Of a DNA stretch of 64,000 bases, positions 53,964 through 63,440 are shown in pieces. A model generated the notes under the pieces. It worked only from the letters and a program-made list of their open reading frames with translations, had not been told where the DNA came from and did not search any database. The number at the start of each line of letters is the position of its first letter. Position 1 is the first letter of the stretch. The translations under genes and the position numbers were made by a program. Where the stretch lies: NCBI RefSeq assembly GCF_001730365.1, contig NZ_MIKB01000001.1, forward strand, positions 372,001-436,000, in the 5' to 3' direction. The stretch is from Enterococcus quebecensis. GTDB taxonomy: Bacteria; Bacillota; Bacilli; Lactobacillales; Enterococcaceae.

Positions 53964-54912
53964 TTGATTTGTCCTCCTTTTTCTTCAATAGTTTTTTTAC
54001 AGAGAATTCCCACGTTCCTAAGAGTCCTCCTGGTTTGAAAATCATAATAATAATCAAGGCTAATGCATAAATGATCATTCTTAATGCGCCAGCATCTTGT
54101 AAAAACATATTTAAAATCCCCAGAACAATTGCTGAAATAAACGTACCCGTCACACTACCGATACCACCAAATACTACAATAATCAAAATATCGATCGACT
54201 TCATGAACCCAAAATCTTTCGGTGCGATCGTTTGAACATAACTTGAATAAATTGCTCCAGCTACACTTGCTGTGACTGCACCAATAATAAACGCTACTAC
54301 TTTATATTTAGTTGTATTAACTCCCATGGACTCAGCCGCAATTTCATCTTCTCGTATAGCCATCGTTGCACGTCCTGGCCCACTATGAATAAAGTTAACA
54401 ACAAGCAAGGTTACAATAACAACAAAACCAAATACCATCGACCAATTGACCATTGGCGGAATCCCAAAGATACCCGCAGGTCCATTAGTGATCTCTTTCA
54501 TATTGATAATAATGATCCGAATGATTTCAGATATTCCCAAAGTTGCAATTGCCAAGTAATCCCCTTTTAACCTTAATGTTGGAATGCCCACAAGTAATGC
54601 TACAATTCCAGATAAAACAATTCCTAGCAAAATACCGCTAAAAAAACCGCCCATTGTAGGGTATTTTATAGACATTATCGCTGCACTATATGCGCCAATC
54701 GCCATAAATCCGGCATGCCCCAAAGAAAACTGTCCGGAAAAACCAATAATCAAATTTAGTCCAAGCGCCAACATAATATTAATACCGATTGTAATTAGTG
54801 TATACTCCGTAAATGGTGTAATAACACCTGTGACATATAATACATAAATAAACGCATACGCTGCCGCAGCAATTAAAAGCCAAACAAAATTATATTTAAG
54901 ATTCTTTTTCAT
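53944..54912 (-). CDS. livM: Branched-chain amino acid ABC transporter permease LivM
   Basis: 322 residues from the ATG at 54912 (AGGTGG upstream), about eight to ten helices. Motifs LGLNLIIGFSGQFSLGHAGFMAIGA near 50 (written in part), RLKGDYLAIATLGISEI and the EAA-type AIREDEIAAESMGVNTTKYK. It follows the livH stop directly. A charged tail (KKKEDKSNASIER) ends the protein. Confidence 0.93.
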   Translation of the reverse strand: MKKNLKYNFVWLLIAAAAYAFIYVLYVTGVITPFTEYTLITIGINIMLALGLNLIIGFSGQFSLGHAGFMAIGAYSAAIMSIKYPTMGGFFSGILLGIVLSGIVALLVGIPTLRLKGDYLAIATLGISEIIRIIIINMKEITNGPAGIFGIPPMVNWSMVFGFVVIVTLLVVNFIHSGPGRATMAIREDEIAAESMGVNTTKYKVVAFIIGAVTASVAGAIYSSYVQTIAPKDFGFMKSIDILIIVVFGGIGSVTGTFISAIVLGILNMFLQDAGALRMIIYALALIIIMIFKPGGLLGTWEFSVKKLLKKKEDKSNASIER

Positions 54913-54921
54913 GCGCGCCAC

Positions 54922-55800
54922 CTACACTTTCTCTTTGATGTTCTTGCCAAGAATTCCGGCAGGACGAATCAATAAAATAATAATTAATAATGCATATACT
55001 ACCGCATCTTTATAATCGGAAAAACCAAGAGCAATCGTAATCGTTTCTAACAACCCAATCACAAACCCTCCTAATGCTGCACCTGGGATGATTCCAATAC
55101 CGCCTAATACTGCGGCAACAAAAGATTTAAGTCCTGGAACTACCCCCATCATTGGATCGATGGAATTGTAATAAAGTCCAATCAACATCCCTGCAGCCGC
55201 AGCCAAAGCTGAACCTAGCGCAAAGGTAAATGAAATCGTACGATTGACATTAATTCCCATCAATTGTGCTGCATCTGCATCAACAGAAACCGCCCGCATC
55301 GCTTTTCCCATTTTTGTTTTTTTAACAATAAGTTGCAACGCAATCATCAATACTAGGGAAATAACTAAAATAAGTACTTGAATATTTGAAATTTGAATAA
55401 ATCCTAGTTGATAACTCTTATACTCGATCGCTTGAGGGAAAGATTTTTTTTCAGGGCCTAACCAATAGATCATACCGTTTTGTAATAAAAAGGAAACCCC
55501 AATTGCTGTAATCAATGCTGCAATTCTTGTTGACTTTCTTAAGGGACGATAAGCCAGAAATTCAATGACTACACCAATCACTGCCGCTCCTGCCATTGAT
55601 AAAATCAATGCTGGAAAAAAGCCTAAACTTAACTTGTTGATAAAGAAATACCCCATAAATCCGCCCAACATATAGATTTCTCCATGGGCAAAGTTGATTA
55701 ATTTGATGATCCCATAAACCATTGTATACCCTAAAGCTAATAGAGCATAAATACTACCTAGAAAAAGCCCATTTACTAGTTGTTGGATAACTACTTCCAT
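54922..55800 (-). CDS. livH: Branched-chain amino acid ABC transporter permease LivH
   Basis: 292 residues from the ATG at 55800, eight or so helices. Family motifs GSIYALLALGYTMVYGIIKL, INFAHGEIYMLGGF and the EAA-type KTKMGKAMRAVSVDADAAQL. The frame opens five codons earlier at a TTG with no better site. First permease of the operon after livJ. Confidence 0.93.
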   Translation of the reverse strand: MEVVIQQLVNGLFLGSIYALLALGYTMVYGIIKLINFAHGEIYMLGGFMGYFFINKLSLGFFPALILSMAGAAVIGVVIEFLAYRPLRKSTRIAALITAIGVSFLLQNGMIYWLGPEKKSFPQAIEYKSYQLGFIQISNIQVLILVISLVLMIALQLIVKKTKMGKAMRAVSVDADAAQLMGINVNRTISFTFALGSALAAAAGMLIGLYYNSIDPMMGVVPGLKSFVAAVLGGIGIIPGAALGGFVIGLLETITIALGFSDYKDAVVYALLIIILLIRPAGILGKNIKEKV

Positions 55801-55848
55801 ATTTTTCACTTCCAATGTTTTAGAATAATTATTTTTTTATTAATGAAA

Positions 55849-55886
55849 AAAGAGGATGGACAAAACGCAGATCATTGTCTCACCCT
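55849..55886 (-). terminator. Hairpin between livJ and livH
   Basis: GAAAGAGG...CCTCTTTTTTC on the minus strand with GTTTTGTCC in the loop, part of the GACAAAA hairpin group. Lying inside the operon, it probably lowers livHMGF relative to the binding protein. Confidence 0.65.
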
Positions 55887-55915
55887 CTTTCAATTTCATA
55901 TGAATAATTGTTTTT

Positions 55916-57082
55916 TTAAGGATTCACAGCATCCGCAGATGTTTCTTTTCCGTCTGTTAATCCTAGCACTACTGCTGATTTTTCAGGATTATGATCTTTA
56001 TCCATTGTCATTTTTCCTGTTACACCAACAAAGTCTTTCAATGATGCCAAACCTTCTTTGATGTCTTTTGAATCTGCTGAATCTTTGTCTTCCATCGCTT
56101 GTTTTAACATGTAAACTGAATCATAACCTAATGCATTGAATGCAGATGGTTGTTTGTTATATTTTTTCTTAAATGCTTCCACAAATGGTTTTACTTTGTC
56201 AGTAGCAGGTGCTTTTTCTGAGAAATGTCCTGTGTAATATACATCAGAAACATTTTTAGCACCAGCAATTTCAATTAGTTTTTCATCGCCGAATCCATCT
56301 GCACCAAGAATTGGTTTGTTAATTCCCATTTCACGTGCTTGCTTGATGATCAAACCTGCTTCTGCATAATAACCTGGAATATAGATTGCATCATAATCAA
56401 GGTCTTTGATTTTTGTTAAGATAGCTTGGAAATCTTTATCTCCTGCAGTGAAAGTTTCTTCTTTAGCAATTTTTCCTTTGTATGTGTCTTTAAATGATTT
56501 TGTCAAACCAATAGCATAATCACTTGAATTATCTCCGATGATTACAACATTTTTGGCTTTTAAATTATCTTGGGCAAAGTTTGCTAAGATAACACCTTGG
56601 AATGTATCTTGGAAACAGGCTCTAAAAATGTATTCTTGCACTTTATCATTTACAACAGTAATGCTATCATCCGTTCCAGAAGGTGTAATAGCTGGTACCG
56701 CTGCTTTTGTCATATTTGGAATTGTTGCTTTAGCTGCTCCTGATGTTGCTGGACCAACGACAGCGACAACTTTATCTTTCGCTGTTAAATTGGCTGCAAC
56801 AGATGTTGCTTCGCCATTTTCTGATTTGTTGTCTTTTTCGATCAATTCTATTTTTTTACCAAGAACACCGCCAGCATCATTGATCTCTTCAACTGCTAGT
56901 TTAATTCCTTCTTTTTCAGCATTCCCGTATGCTGAAACATCTCCGGAAAGTTCCATATTCATTCCAATTTTGATCGTGTCACCCTCAGCCTTATTTCCAC
57001 CGCCGCTTGCACCGCCGCCAGCCGCTGGACCGCATGCTGCTAGTAAAAATAGACTAGCAAATAAAAAACTGAACTTTTTCAT
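55916..57082 (-). CDS. livJ: Branched-chain amino acid-binding lipoprotein LivJ
   Basis: 388 residues: lipoprotein signal ending LLAACG (Cys near 17), Gly/Ala-rich linker, then the type I binding fold with IKIGMNMELSGDVSAYG, GGVLGKKIELIEKDNKS, VVGPATSGAAKAT and the later YIPGYYAEAGLI. Captures Leu/Ile/Val (or similar) for LivHMGF; the precise amino acid cannot be read from sequence. GGGGG before the ATG; promoter with a perfect CodY box upstream. Confidence 0.94.
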   Translation of the reverse strand: MKKFSFLFASLFLLAACGPAAGGGASGGGNKAEGDTIKIGMNMELSGDVSAYGNAEKEGIKLAVEEINDAGGVLGKKIELIEKDNKSENGEATSVAANLTAKDKVVAVVGPATSGAAKATIPNMTKAAVPAITPSGTDDSITVVNDKVQEYIFRACFQDTFQGVILANFAQDNLKAKNVVIIGDNSSDYAIGLTKSFKDTYKGKIAKEETFTAGDKDFQAILTKIKDLDYDAIYIPGYYAEAGLIIKQAREMGINKPILGADGFGDEKLIEIAGAKNVSDVYYTGHFSEKAPATDKVKPFVEAFKKKYNKQPSAFNALGYDSVYMLKQAMEDKDSADSKDIKEGLASLKDFVGVTGKMTMDKDHNPEKSAVVLGLTDGKETSADAVNP

Positions 57083-57171
57083 CTTATTTCCCCCTTGTTT
57101 TAAAAGCCGAAATAGCTTTTTCGTCTAAGTAATGATCTTCGCATATATAATTATTAAATAGTATGTATACA

Positions 57172-57217
57172 AATATAATCAAAAACGAAAGAAATGTCAA
57201 CGAATTTTCAGAAAATT
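57172..57217 (-). promoter_or_regulatory. liv promoter with perfect CodY box
   Basis: TTGACA (57195-57200), 17-base spacer, TATATT (57172-57177). Directly upstream, AATTTTCAGAAAATT (57203-57217) matches the CodY consensus AATTTTCWGAAAATT at all 15 positions. Confidence 0.85.
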
Positions 57218-57283
57218 TCTATAATTCAAATTATTAAGATACACCTTCTACTTGTATGAGCCAATATTTCCCTTTATTTTCAA

Positions 57284-57318
57284 AAAACGTCGAGTTGCAT
57301 ATTACAACTCAACGTTTT
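57284..57318 (-). terminator. Terminator of the ROK kinase gene
   Basis: AAAACGTCGAGTTG pairs with CAACTCAACGTTTT (one wobble), T-run on the minus strand. Confidence 0.85.
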
Positions 57319-57329
57319 GATTTTATTTT

Positions 57330-58205
57330 TTATTCCCAATTTTTCTTCGCTAAAAAATTAGCTGCTGCTCCAATCAAATTTGCATCATTTTTATAGTTAC
57401 AAGTAACAATTTGTGGTACAAAATCATTCAATCCAAACTCGTCAAGTTTATCTTTCATCCGCTGATTGATTTCATCTAGTAACCCTTTTTTAGCTGATAC
57501 ACCACCACCTAAAACAATCATCTCTGGATCAAGAGAAAATTGGATGCTAAACAATCCTTGGGTTAAATACTCGTAAAAATTATTGACCTCTTCTATAGCC
57601 AATTCATCGCCAGATTCAGCAAAAGAAAACACGTCTTCCCCAGAAAAAGTCTCTTTCTCTATCCCTTTTCGTTCGCAATAACGCCAAGCCATTTGAACTG
57701 CAGTCCCTAGTTCGCTAAATGTTTTTCCTTCACTTAAGTACATTAAGCCAAATTCACCGCCATAAAGGTGAGCTCCTTTAGCAATTTCACCTTTACGAAA
57801 CACAGCTCCTCCAATTCCTGTGCCGATAACAACGAAAACTACTTCTTGCTTTCCTTTGGCAGCGCCTTCATAAATTTCCGCCATCCCTGCGCAATTGGCA
57901 TCATTTTCAATGGTCACAGGAAGTTTGAATAAGTCTTCTAATTCTTGAAAAATATTAAATCCATGAATATATGGAATCGCTGAAATCCCATTAATCATTT
58001 GTTCTTGAACATTTACCACACCTGGTGCACTTAATGCTACACCTTCTATCTCCTGATCTATTTCGTTAAACACCTTTAATAGAGTCTCTTTCATTTCTTC
58101 CCACGTATTTGGTGTTTTAAATTTCCCTTTGCAGCTCATTGTTTGCTTGTTCCAAATTCCATACTTTACAGCTGAACCACCAAAATCAAAGGCTAAAATA
58201 GCCAT
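57330..58205 (-). CDS. ROK-family sugar kinase without the zinc motif
   Basis: 291 residues from the ATG at 58205. ATP motif LAFDFGGSAVKYGI, LSAPGVVN, catalytic Asp in TIENDANCAGMAE near 105 and VVIGTGIGGAVF near 132. The usual ROK zinc signature CxCGxxGCxE is absent; the equivalent region reads GEFGLMYLSEG. Such zinc-less ROKs include beta-glucoside kinases of Listeria and lactococci, so BglK or a glucokinase paralogue are both possible. It sits beside yidD with a seven-base gap... the two may be co-transcribed. Confidence 0.85.
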   Translation of the reverse strand: MAILAFDFGGSAVKYGIWNKQTMSCKGKFKTPNTWEEMKETLLKVFNEIDQEIEGVALSAPGVVNVQEQMINGISAIPYIHGFNIFQELEDLFKLPVTIENDANCAGMAEIYEGAAKGKQEVVFVVIGTGIGGAVFRKGEIAKGAHLYGGEFGLMYLSEGKTFSELGTAVQMAWRYCERKGIEKETFSGEDVFSFAESGDELAIEEVNNFYEYLTQGLFSIQFSLDPEMIVLGGGVSAKKGLLDEINQRMKDKLDEFGLNDFVPQIVTCNYKNDANLIGAAANFLAKKNWE

Positions 58206-58223
58206 CCCATAACCCACCTTCGT

Positions 58224-58514
58224 CTATTTATTGTGCTTGTTCCTTCTATAGTTATAAGGACCATGATATTCTTGATCCGGATTTCTTTTTAGACTAAACT
58301 TTAAAGGCACATAATCAATCCCGCCCTTTGTAAGTGGATGACATCTTAAAAATCTCGCTGTTCCCATTGTTATTCCCTTAATGCTGCCATGTGTCTGCAT
58401 TGCATCAATCATGTATTGTGAACATGTTGGGTGGTAACGACAACTAGCCGGAAGTCCAGGAGAAATAAATCGTTGGTAAAAACGTACCATTCCTATAAAA
58501 ATATTTCCTGCCAC
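58224..58514 (-). CDS. yidD: Membrane protein insertion efficiency factor YidD
   Basis: Small membrane-associated protein aiding YidC insertion. The core [25 protein letters not shown] and [12 protein letters not shown] (given in part) is the complete family signature. The open frame extends to 58571, but the best start is GTG at 58514, with GAGGG five bases before, giving 96 residues, close to family length; upstream ATG and TTG codons have no ribosome site. It precedes the ROK kinase gene by 18 bases. Confidence 0.92.
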   Translation of the reverse strand: MAGNIFIGMVRFYQRFISPGLPASCRYHPTCSQYMIDAMQTHGSIKGITMGTARFLRCHPLTKGGIDYVPLKFSLKRNPDQEYHGPYNYRRNKHNK

Positions 58515-58729
58515 TTTATCCCTCTTTTCTCTATCCGAAAAAACTATACCTCGTTTTGTCATTGAATGCAAGTTTACGAATAAAAGTGAAATACTTTTAT
58601 ATAAATTGTTAATAGTTGAAAAAGAAAACTATTCAAATTTCTGAAAGGATGATAAACTAAAGAAAAGAGATTGTAGTATATGATTTACGCAACTTCCCTT
58701 AATCTAAATTGAAATGGAGATAATCAAAA

Positions 58730-58879
58730 ATGGGTTTAAAATTTGAACGTACAAATGACTTAGATAAATTATTCGATTCTTTTGCCGTAGATCCTAAAAA
58801 AATAGAAATGCCAAAAGAAGAATTAGAAAAACAAGCGGCTAAAGCTGAAAAACAAGAAGATAAGAAAAAAGAACAATAA
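58730..58879 (+). CDS. Small charged protein (SPJ_0845 family)
   Basis: 49 residues: starts MGLKFERTNDLDKLFDSFAV, then a Lys/Glu-rich helix (PKEELEKQAAKAEKQEDKKK). ATG follows GGAG at ten bases and the gene ends at a strong terminator. The length and start match a small conserved family of streptococci and enterococci (SPJ_0845) of unknown function, as I recall it. No membrane segment. Confidence 0.75.
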   Translation: MGLKFERTNDLDKLFDSFAVDPKKIEMPKEELEKQAAKAEKQEDKKKEQ

Positions 58880-58922
58880 AAAAATACTTTGACCTCGCAC
58901 AAGAGAGTCAAAGTATTTTTTT
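58878..58922. terminator. Bidirectional terminator, small gene/ysxC
   Basis: AAATACTTTGAC pairs with GTCAAAGTATTT around CTCGCACAAGAGA; A- and T-runs on both sides serve both convergent genes. Confidence 0.88.
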
Positions 58923-59502
58923 ATAGATATTTTTCAATCGCTTGCCAAGCTTCTTCTTTGCCTTCTTTTGTTTGTGAAGAAAAAAGAATAAAATCATCTG
59001 ATTTATCGAAGTTCAGCGCTTTTTTGATAATACTTTCGTGTTTGTTCCATTTGCCACGAGGTATTTTATCTTTCTTCGTTGCAACCACAATGACGGGAAT
59101 CTCATAATATTTTAAAAACTCATACATTTGAATATCTTCTTGCGTCGGTGCATGACGCAAATCAACCAATGAAACAACCGCTTTTAATTGTTCTCTTGTG
59201 GTCATATAAGTTTCAATCATCTCGCCCCATTTTGCCCGCTCTGTCTTAGAGACTTTGGCATAGCCGTATCCTGGAACATCGACAAAATGCAACGCATCTT
59301 CGATCAAGTAAAAGTTTAAGGTTTGAGTTTTTCCTGGTTTACCAGAAGTTCTAGCCAAATTTTTACGATTGATCAAGGTATTGATGAACGATGACTTCCC
59401 TACATTTGAGCGTCCTGCTAAAGCAATTTCAGGAAGATCTGTTTCTGGATATTGTTTAGGAGAAACCGCACTGATGATAATTTCTGCATTATGAACATTC
59501 AT
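58921..59502 (-). CDS. ysxC: Ribosome biogenesis GTPase YsxC/YihA
   Basis: 193-residue GTPase needed for large-subunit assembly. G1 [14 protein letters not shown] near 30, G3 DVPGYG, G4 ATKKDKI (TKxD) and G5 FSSQTKEG. It follows clpX, as in B. subtilis and many Firmicutes, with a terminator of moderate strength between them. GGAGG before the ATG. Confidence 0.96.
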   Translation of the reverse strand: MNVHNAEIIISAVSPKQYPETDLPEIALAGRSNVGKSSFINTLINRKNLARTSGKPGKTQTLNFYLIEDALHFVDVPGYGYAKVSKTERAKWGEMIETYMTTREQLKAVVSLVDLRHAPTQEDIQMYEFLKYYEIPVIVVATKKDKIPRGKWNKHESIIKKALNFDKSDDFILFSSQTKEGKEEAWQAIEKYL

Positions 59503-59540
59503 GTTTCTAACCTCCTCACATTATTTCATAAAATCAGTAA

Positions 59541-59566
59541 AAAAGTAGAGACGCATCTCTACTTTT
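59541..59566 (-). terminator. Terminator of clpX
   Basis: AAAAGTAGAGA-CGCA-TCTCTACTTTT, a perfect 11-bp stem with a T-run on the minus strand. Confidence 0.9.
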
Positions 59567-59579
59567 AGTATTTTTCATG

Positions 59580-60830
59580 TTAGCCTGCTTTTTTGTCTTT
59601 CTTGTTATAGACGATTGCTGGTTTACCAGTTCCTTCAACAGCCATCTCTGTAATGATCACTTTTTTGATTGTATCATCTGACGGCACATCAAACATCACA
59701 TCCATCATGATCTCTTCAATGATTGAACGTAATCCACGAGCACCTGTATTGCGTTCAATCGCTTTATTAGCGATTCCACGAAGTGCATCTGATTCAAATT
59801 CCAATTCAGTATCATCCAAAGACAATAATTTTTGATATTGTTTGACTAACGCATTTTTTGGTTCAGTTAAGATACGAACCAAATCATCTGTTGTTAGTTT
59901 TTCTAAAGCTGCGGTAACTGGTAAGCGTCCAATAAACTCAGGAATCAAACCGAATTTCAATAGGTCTTCAGGAATGATTTGCTGCATAACGCTTTCGTCT
60001 TCGTTCAACTTGCTGTTATTCGTACCAAAACCGATTGTTTTTTCACCTAGGCGGTTTTTAACGATCGTTTCAATCCCATCAAAGGCTCCACCAACAATAA
60101 ACAAGACATTGGTCGTGTCGATTTGGATAAATTCTTGATGAGGATGTTTGCGTCCTCCTTGCGGTGGAACACTTGCAACGGTTCCTTCCAAGATTTTAAG
60201 CAATGCTTGCTGCACGCCTTCACCGGATACGTCTCTTGTAATCGAAACATTCTCGCTCTTACGGGCGATTTTATCAATCTCATCAATATAGATGATCCCT
60301 TTTTCAGCACGTTCTACATTAAAATCAGCAGATTGTAATAGCTTAAGTAGAATATTTTCTACGTCTTCTCCTACATACCCCGCCTCTGTTAAACTCGTTG
60401 CATCTGCAATTGCAAATGGTACATTCAATGTTCTAGCCAATGTTTGTGCTAAAAATGTTTTCCCAGAACCCGTTGGGCCAATTAAACAAATATTGCTCTT
60501 TTGTAGTTCTACATCTTCAGAGCTTGAATTTTCTGATTGATTTACACGTTTATAGTGATTATAGACAGCCACTGCTAATGAGCGTTTTGCCTGATCTTGT
60601 CCAATTACATATTCGTTTAAGACATCCAATATTTCTTGAGGTTTTGGGACATCCGTTAATTCACGTACGGCTTCGTCGTAAAATTCTTCATCAATAATCT
60701 CTTTACATAAGTCGATACATTCATTACAAATATAGACACCAGGTCCAGCAACGATTTTCTTTACTTCTTCTTGTGTTTTACCACAGAATGAACAGCGAAC
60801 TGCGTCATTGCTATTTGTATTATCGTACAT
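59580..60830 (-). CDS. clpX: ATP-dependent Clp protease ATPase ClpX
   Basis: AAA+ unfoldase feeding ClpP. From the ATG at 60830 (GAGGGG eight bases before) it has 416 residues, the family length; the open frame extends 20 codons further upstream without homology. Zinc domain CSFCGKTQ...[10 protein letters not shown] (10-40), Walker [15 protein letters not shown] near 120, Walker [12 protein letters not shown], the pore loop GYVGEDVE and [11 protein letters not shown] (sensor 2). Confidence 0.97.
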   Translation of the reverse strand: MYDNTNSNDAVRCSFCGKTQEEVKKIVAGPGVYICNECIDLCKEIIDEEFYDEAVRELTDVPKPQEILDVLNEYVIGQDQAKRSLAVAVYNHYKRVNQSENSSSEDVELQKSNICLIGPTGSGKTFLAQTLARTLNVPFAIADATSLTEAGYVGEDVENILLKLLQSADFNVERAEKGIIYIDEIDKIARKSENVSITRDVSGEGVQQALLKILEGTVASVPPQGGRKHPHQEFIQIDTTNVLFIVGGAFDGIETIVKNRLGEKTIGFGTNNSKLNEDESVMQQIIPEDLLKFGLIPEFIGRLPVTAALEKLTTDDLVRILTEPKNALVKQYQKLLSLDDTELEFESDALRGIANKAIERNTGARGLRSIIEEIMMDVMFDVPSDDTIKKVIITEMAVEGTGKPAIVYNKKDKKAG

Positions 60831-60857
60831 GTATGTCACCCCTCTAAAATTAAAAAT

Positions 60858-60873
60858 GACTGTCCTTACAGTC
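60858..60873 (-). other. Leader hairpin of clpX
   Basis: GACTGT-CCTT-ACAGTC, perfect 6-bp stem 15 bases upstream of the ribosome site; no T-run. Could affect mRNA stability or bind a regulator. No CtsR box is seen. Confidence 0.4.
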
Positions 60874-60950
60874 TTAGAATATAATAGCATAAAACAAGTG
60901 AAAATGCGAACATCGGATTTGTAAAGATTTTATAAATCTAAGAATTCTTA

Positions 60951-60959
60951 TGTTATACT
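60951..60959 (+). promoter_or_regulatory. Extended -10 promoter of the lactonase gene
   Basis: TGTTATACT, 61 bases before the ATG at 61020. Confidence 0.5.
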
Positions 60960-61019
60960 AAAAGAGAAAAAATGACTTGCTGATTCTTATGAACACAGCA
61001 ATAAAATGGAGGGAATTTC

Positions 61020-62048
61020 ATGCTGGAACAAATTTTATTAGGAACATACACTCGTAGAGTTAGTAAAGGAATCTATCAAATTATACTAGATACTGAAAAA
61101 GAAATGCTTCTAGAAGCAGCTTTATTAGTAGAAGAAAACAGCCCAACATACCTAGCATTAAATCAAAAAGGTGATCTATTTAATGTCACATCAGTCGATG
61201 GCGAAGGCGGTATGGCAGCATATACAAATAATAATGGTCAATTTGAATTAATCAATAAAGTAACTGAAGCCGGTGCTCCTCCATGTTATGTAGCGATAGA
61301 TGAAGAAAAACAGTTAGTTTTCGGGGCAAACTATCACCAAGGAATTGTGCATGTCTACCGTATTTTAACAGATGGACGTTTAGAACATACAGATAAAATT
61401 ATTCATGATGAAGCTACTGGCCCTCATGAAAATCAAGACAATGCCCATGTTCATTACACTGACTTAACACCAGATCGTCGTTTAGCTGTTTGTGACCTTG
61501 GTACAGATCGTGTGTATACGTATGATGTTAGTGAAGAGGGAAAATTATCAGAAGTTGCTCAATATATCGCTGAACCTGGTACAGGTCCTCGTCATCTAGT
61601 ATTCCATCCAAACAATCAATATGCTTATCTTTTCGGTGAGTTAGACAGCACAGTCACTGTCTTGTCTTATAATGCTCTAGACGGTTCATTTGAACAAGTC
61701 CAAAAAGTATCAACTTTGCCTGATGGTTTCAATGAATTCAATGGTGGCGCAGCCATTCGTATTTCTGCTGATGGACGATTTGTTTATGCTTCAAATCGTG
61801 GTCATGATTCAATTGCTGTCTTTGCAACAGCAATTGATGGCAGTAACGTAGAACGTATCCAATTGATTTCAACTGAAGGTGAGATTCCTAGAGATTTCGA
61901 TTTAGATCCTTCTGGAAAATTTGTTGTCGCAGCGAATCAAAATACGGATAATTTAACCCTTTATCGTCGTGATGAAAAAACAGGTCTTTTAGAAATGATC
62001 CAAAAAGATGTTTATGCACCCGAATGTGTATGTGTTTATTTCAAATAA
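61020..62048 (+). CDS. Lactonase family protein (6-phosphogluconolactonase type)
   Basis: 342 residues, seven-bladed beta-propeller (DUF2394/YkgB-like). Repeated blade motifs: PCYVAIDEEKQLVFGANY, ARHLVFHPNN-type GPRHLVFHPNNQYAY, FNGGAAIRISADGRFVYASNRGHDSIAVF and GKFVVAANQNTDNLTLY. Would hydrolyse 6-phosphogluconolactone in the pentose phosphate pathway. The ATG follows GGAGGGAATTTC. Own promoter and terminator. The sequence above is split to stay below the length limit; the family is clear. Confidence 0.88.
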   Translation: MLEQILLGTYTRRVSKGIYQIILDTEKEMLLEAALLVEENSPTYLALNQKGDLFNVTSVDGEGGMAAYTNNNGQFELINKVTEAGAPPCYVAIDEEKQLVFGANYHQGIVHVYRILTDGRLEHTDKIIHDEATGPHENQDNAHVHYTDLTPDRRLAVCDLGTDRVYTYDVSEEGKLSEVAQYIAEPGTGPRHLVFHPNNQYAYLFGELDSTVTVLSYNALDGSFEQVQKVSTLPDGFNEFNGGAAIRISADGRFVYASNRGHDSIAVFATAIDGSNVERIQLISTEGEIPRDFDLDPSGKFVVAANQNTDNLTLYRRDEKTGLLEMIQKDVYAPECVCVYFK

Positions 62049-62082
62049 TTACTCTCCTATTTACGAATTCGTATAATCAAAT

Positions 62083-62126
62083 AAACATCCCCACAGCACT
62101 ATTTAACCTGTGCTGTGGGGATGTTT
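62083..62126. terminator. Bidirectional terminator, lactonase/femAB
   Basis: AAACATCCCCACAGCAC pairs perfectly with GTGCTGTGGGGATGTTT (17 bp, 10-base loop). Confidence 0.92.
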
Positions 62127-62136
62127 TAACTAGAAT

Positions 62137-63342
62137 TTATTTTTTCTGTTTTTTCAATTTATACGCATACTCACTTGCTTTAAAAAGTAAGCCATTGACT
62201 GGCAAGTCAAATTCACCAATAAATTCATTCACTGTTGGATTAAAGTTAGACTTAAACTTAATCAAACCATCACTTAAACTACCTTCCAATCCGCCCATAT
62301 TACATGATGTACAACCACGTTCAAAACATTCATTGATTGCATCAAACCACGTTAAATACGCTGGCATATATCGTTTATAGCGATCGTCCATTCCTGCATA
62401 AAGAATTTCACTAGTCGAACCAAAAGTAATCGCCAAAGCACCTGCAACTACGGCAATATCACCAGAATGAGCGATGTTTTCTTCCAGTTCAGTCATTTCA
62501 CGTGTTAAAGAAAAATCTAATTCTTCAAGTGTATGACGTTTTTTTACTTGGTTCTCTTTTAGGTTTGCTAAATCTTCTTTATTCTTATCAAAGCGCTGTT
62601 TTGTTTCTTCAAAGCGTTCTTTTAGGTTTACTTCTGCCAACATGATAAAAGAAGTCTCAGGGTAGATTGTTAATAGTTTTTTGAAATAATCGCTATTTCT
62701 AAGTGAAATATTTTGCCGTTCAGTCGTCAGTTCGATAACTTTGGCAAAATCATCCACCAACTCATTATGTCCTGTTTTTACAGTGACACCTTTTTTCTGG
62801 GCTTGTTTCATCATTTTCTTGGTGCTTTTTGATAGCTGTTCTTCACTAAAATCTTCTTTATAAATATTTGCTTGAAAACGCGGCTGAATCGTCGCATCCA
62901 TGGTCATAGTCAAGCCTTGATGTTTCGCTCCACTTGCAATAATGTTATCGATGATCGCTTGAGCTGATGAGTTGATCGTTTGCTCTTCACCAATATGGAA
63001 ATCTTTATAATGTATCGTTGGATCCATTTTCACAAATAATGCACGTTTTTTCTTTCCAAATTGTTTCAACTCTTTGAAGAAAAACGACACAAGTTCTTTA
63101 TTAGTGTAATCCATGATTGGTCCTCTTGGTGTATAAAGCATTGAAAATTTCATTGGTAACGGGCGGATCAAAACTAAGCTAGATGCAATCAACGTCCCAT
63201 TTTCATAGACACCAACGATCTCTGAACCCCAATTGTCTTTAACTTTTGCCCATGCAGATGATTGCAGTAAATTGCATAAGGGATGGTTTTCCACAAATTT
63301 ATCGTGTTCTTTGGCATCCACGCCAATTTTAAATTCAAACAT
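62137..63342 (-). CDS. FemAB-family peptidoglycan aminoacyltransferase
   Basis: 401 residues. Transfers amino acids from aminoacyl-tRNA onto the stem-peptide lysine to build the cross-bridge; E. faecalis uses such enzymes (BppA1, BppA2) to add Ala-Ala. The FemAB fold shows two GNAT-like lobes (LLQSSAWAKVKDNWGSEIVG; YTPRGPIMDY; NPGTLYWWQ-type region AGMDDRYKRYMPAYLTWFD) and a long helical arm about 225-285 (RFEETKQRFDKNKEDLANLK), as in FemX/FemA. Which position it adds cannot be told from sequence. Confidence 0.87.
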   Translation of the reverse strand: MFEFKIGVDAKEHDKFVENHPLCNLLQSSAWAKVKDNWGSEIVGVYENGTLIASSLVLIRPLPMKFSMLYTPRGPIMDYTNKELVSFFFKELKQFGKKKRALFVKMDPTIHYKDFHIGEEQTINSSAQAIIDNIIASGAKHQGLTMTMDATIQPRFQANIYKEDFSEEQLSKSTKKMMKQAQKKGVTVKTGHNELVDDFAKVIELTTERQNISLRNSDYFKKLLTIYPETSFIMLAEVNLKERFEETKQRFDKNKEDLANLKENQVKKRHTLEELDFSLTREMTELEENIAHSGDIAVVAGALAITFGSTSEILYAGMDDRYKRYMPAYLTWFDAINECFERGCTSCNMGGLEGSLSDGLIKFKSNFNPTVNEFIGEFDLPVNGLLFKASEYAYKLKKQKK

Positions 63343-63440
63343 TAGAAAAAAACTCCTCTACATTTTAGCTTCTGTATTACCTTATCATAATTTATTCAAC
63401 AGGAACAGTAAAGTTTTTCATTAAATTGGTTAGAAAATTT

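Noticed and set aside
55849-55886. Hairpin after livJ as the end of the operon
   Set aside because: livHMGF follow in the same direction with no promoter of clear quality, so it is more likely a partial terminator inside the operon.
58617-58660. CodY-like word upstream of the small gene at 58730
   Set aside because: AAATTTCTGAAAGGA matches only about 10-11 of 15 consensus positions, common by chance in AT-rich DNA.
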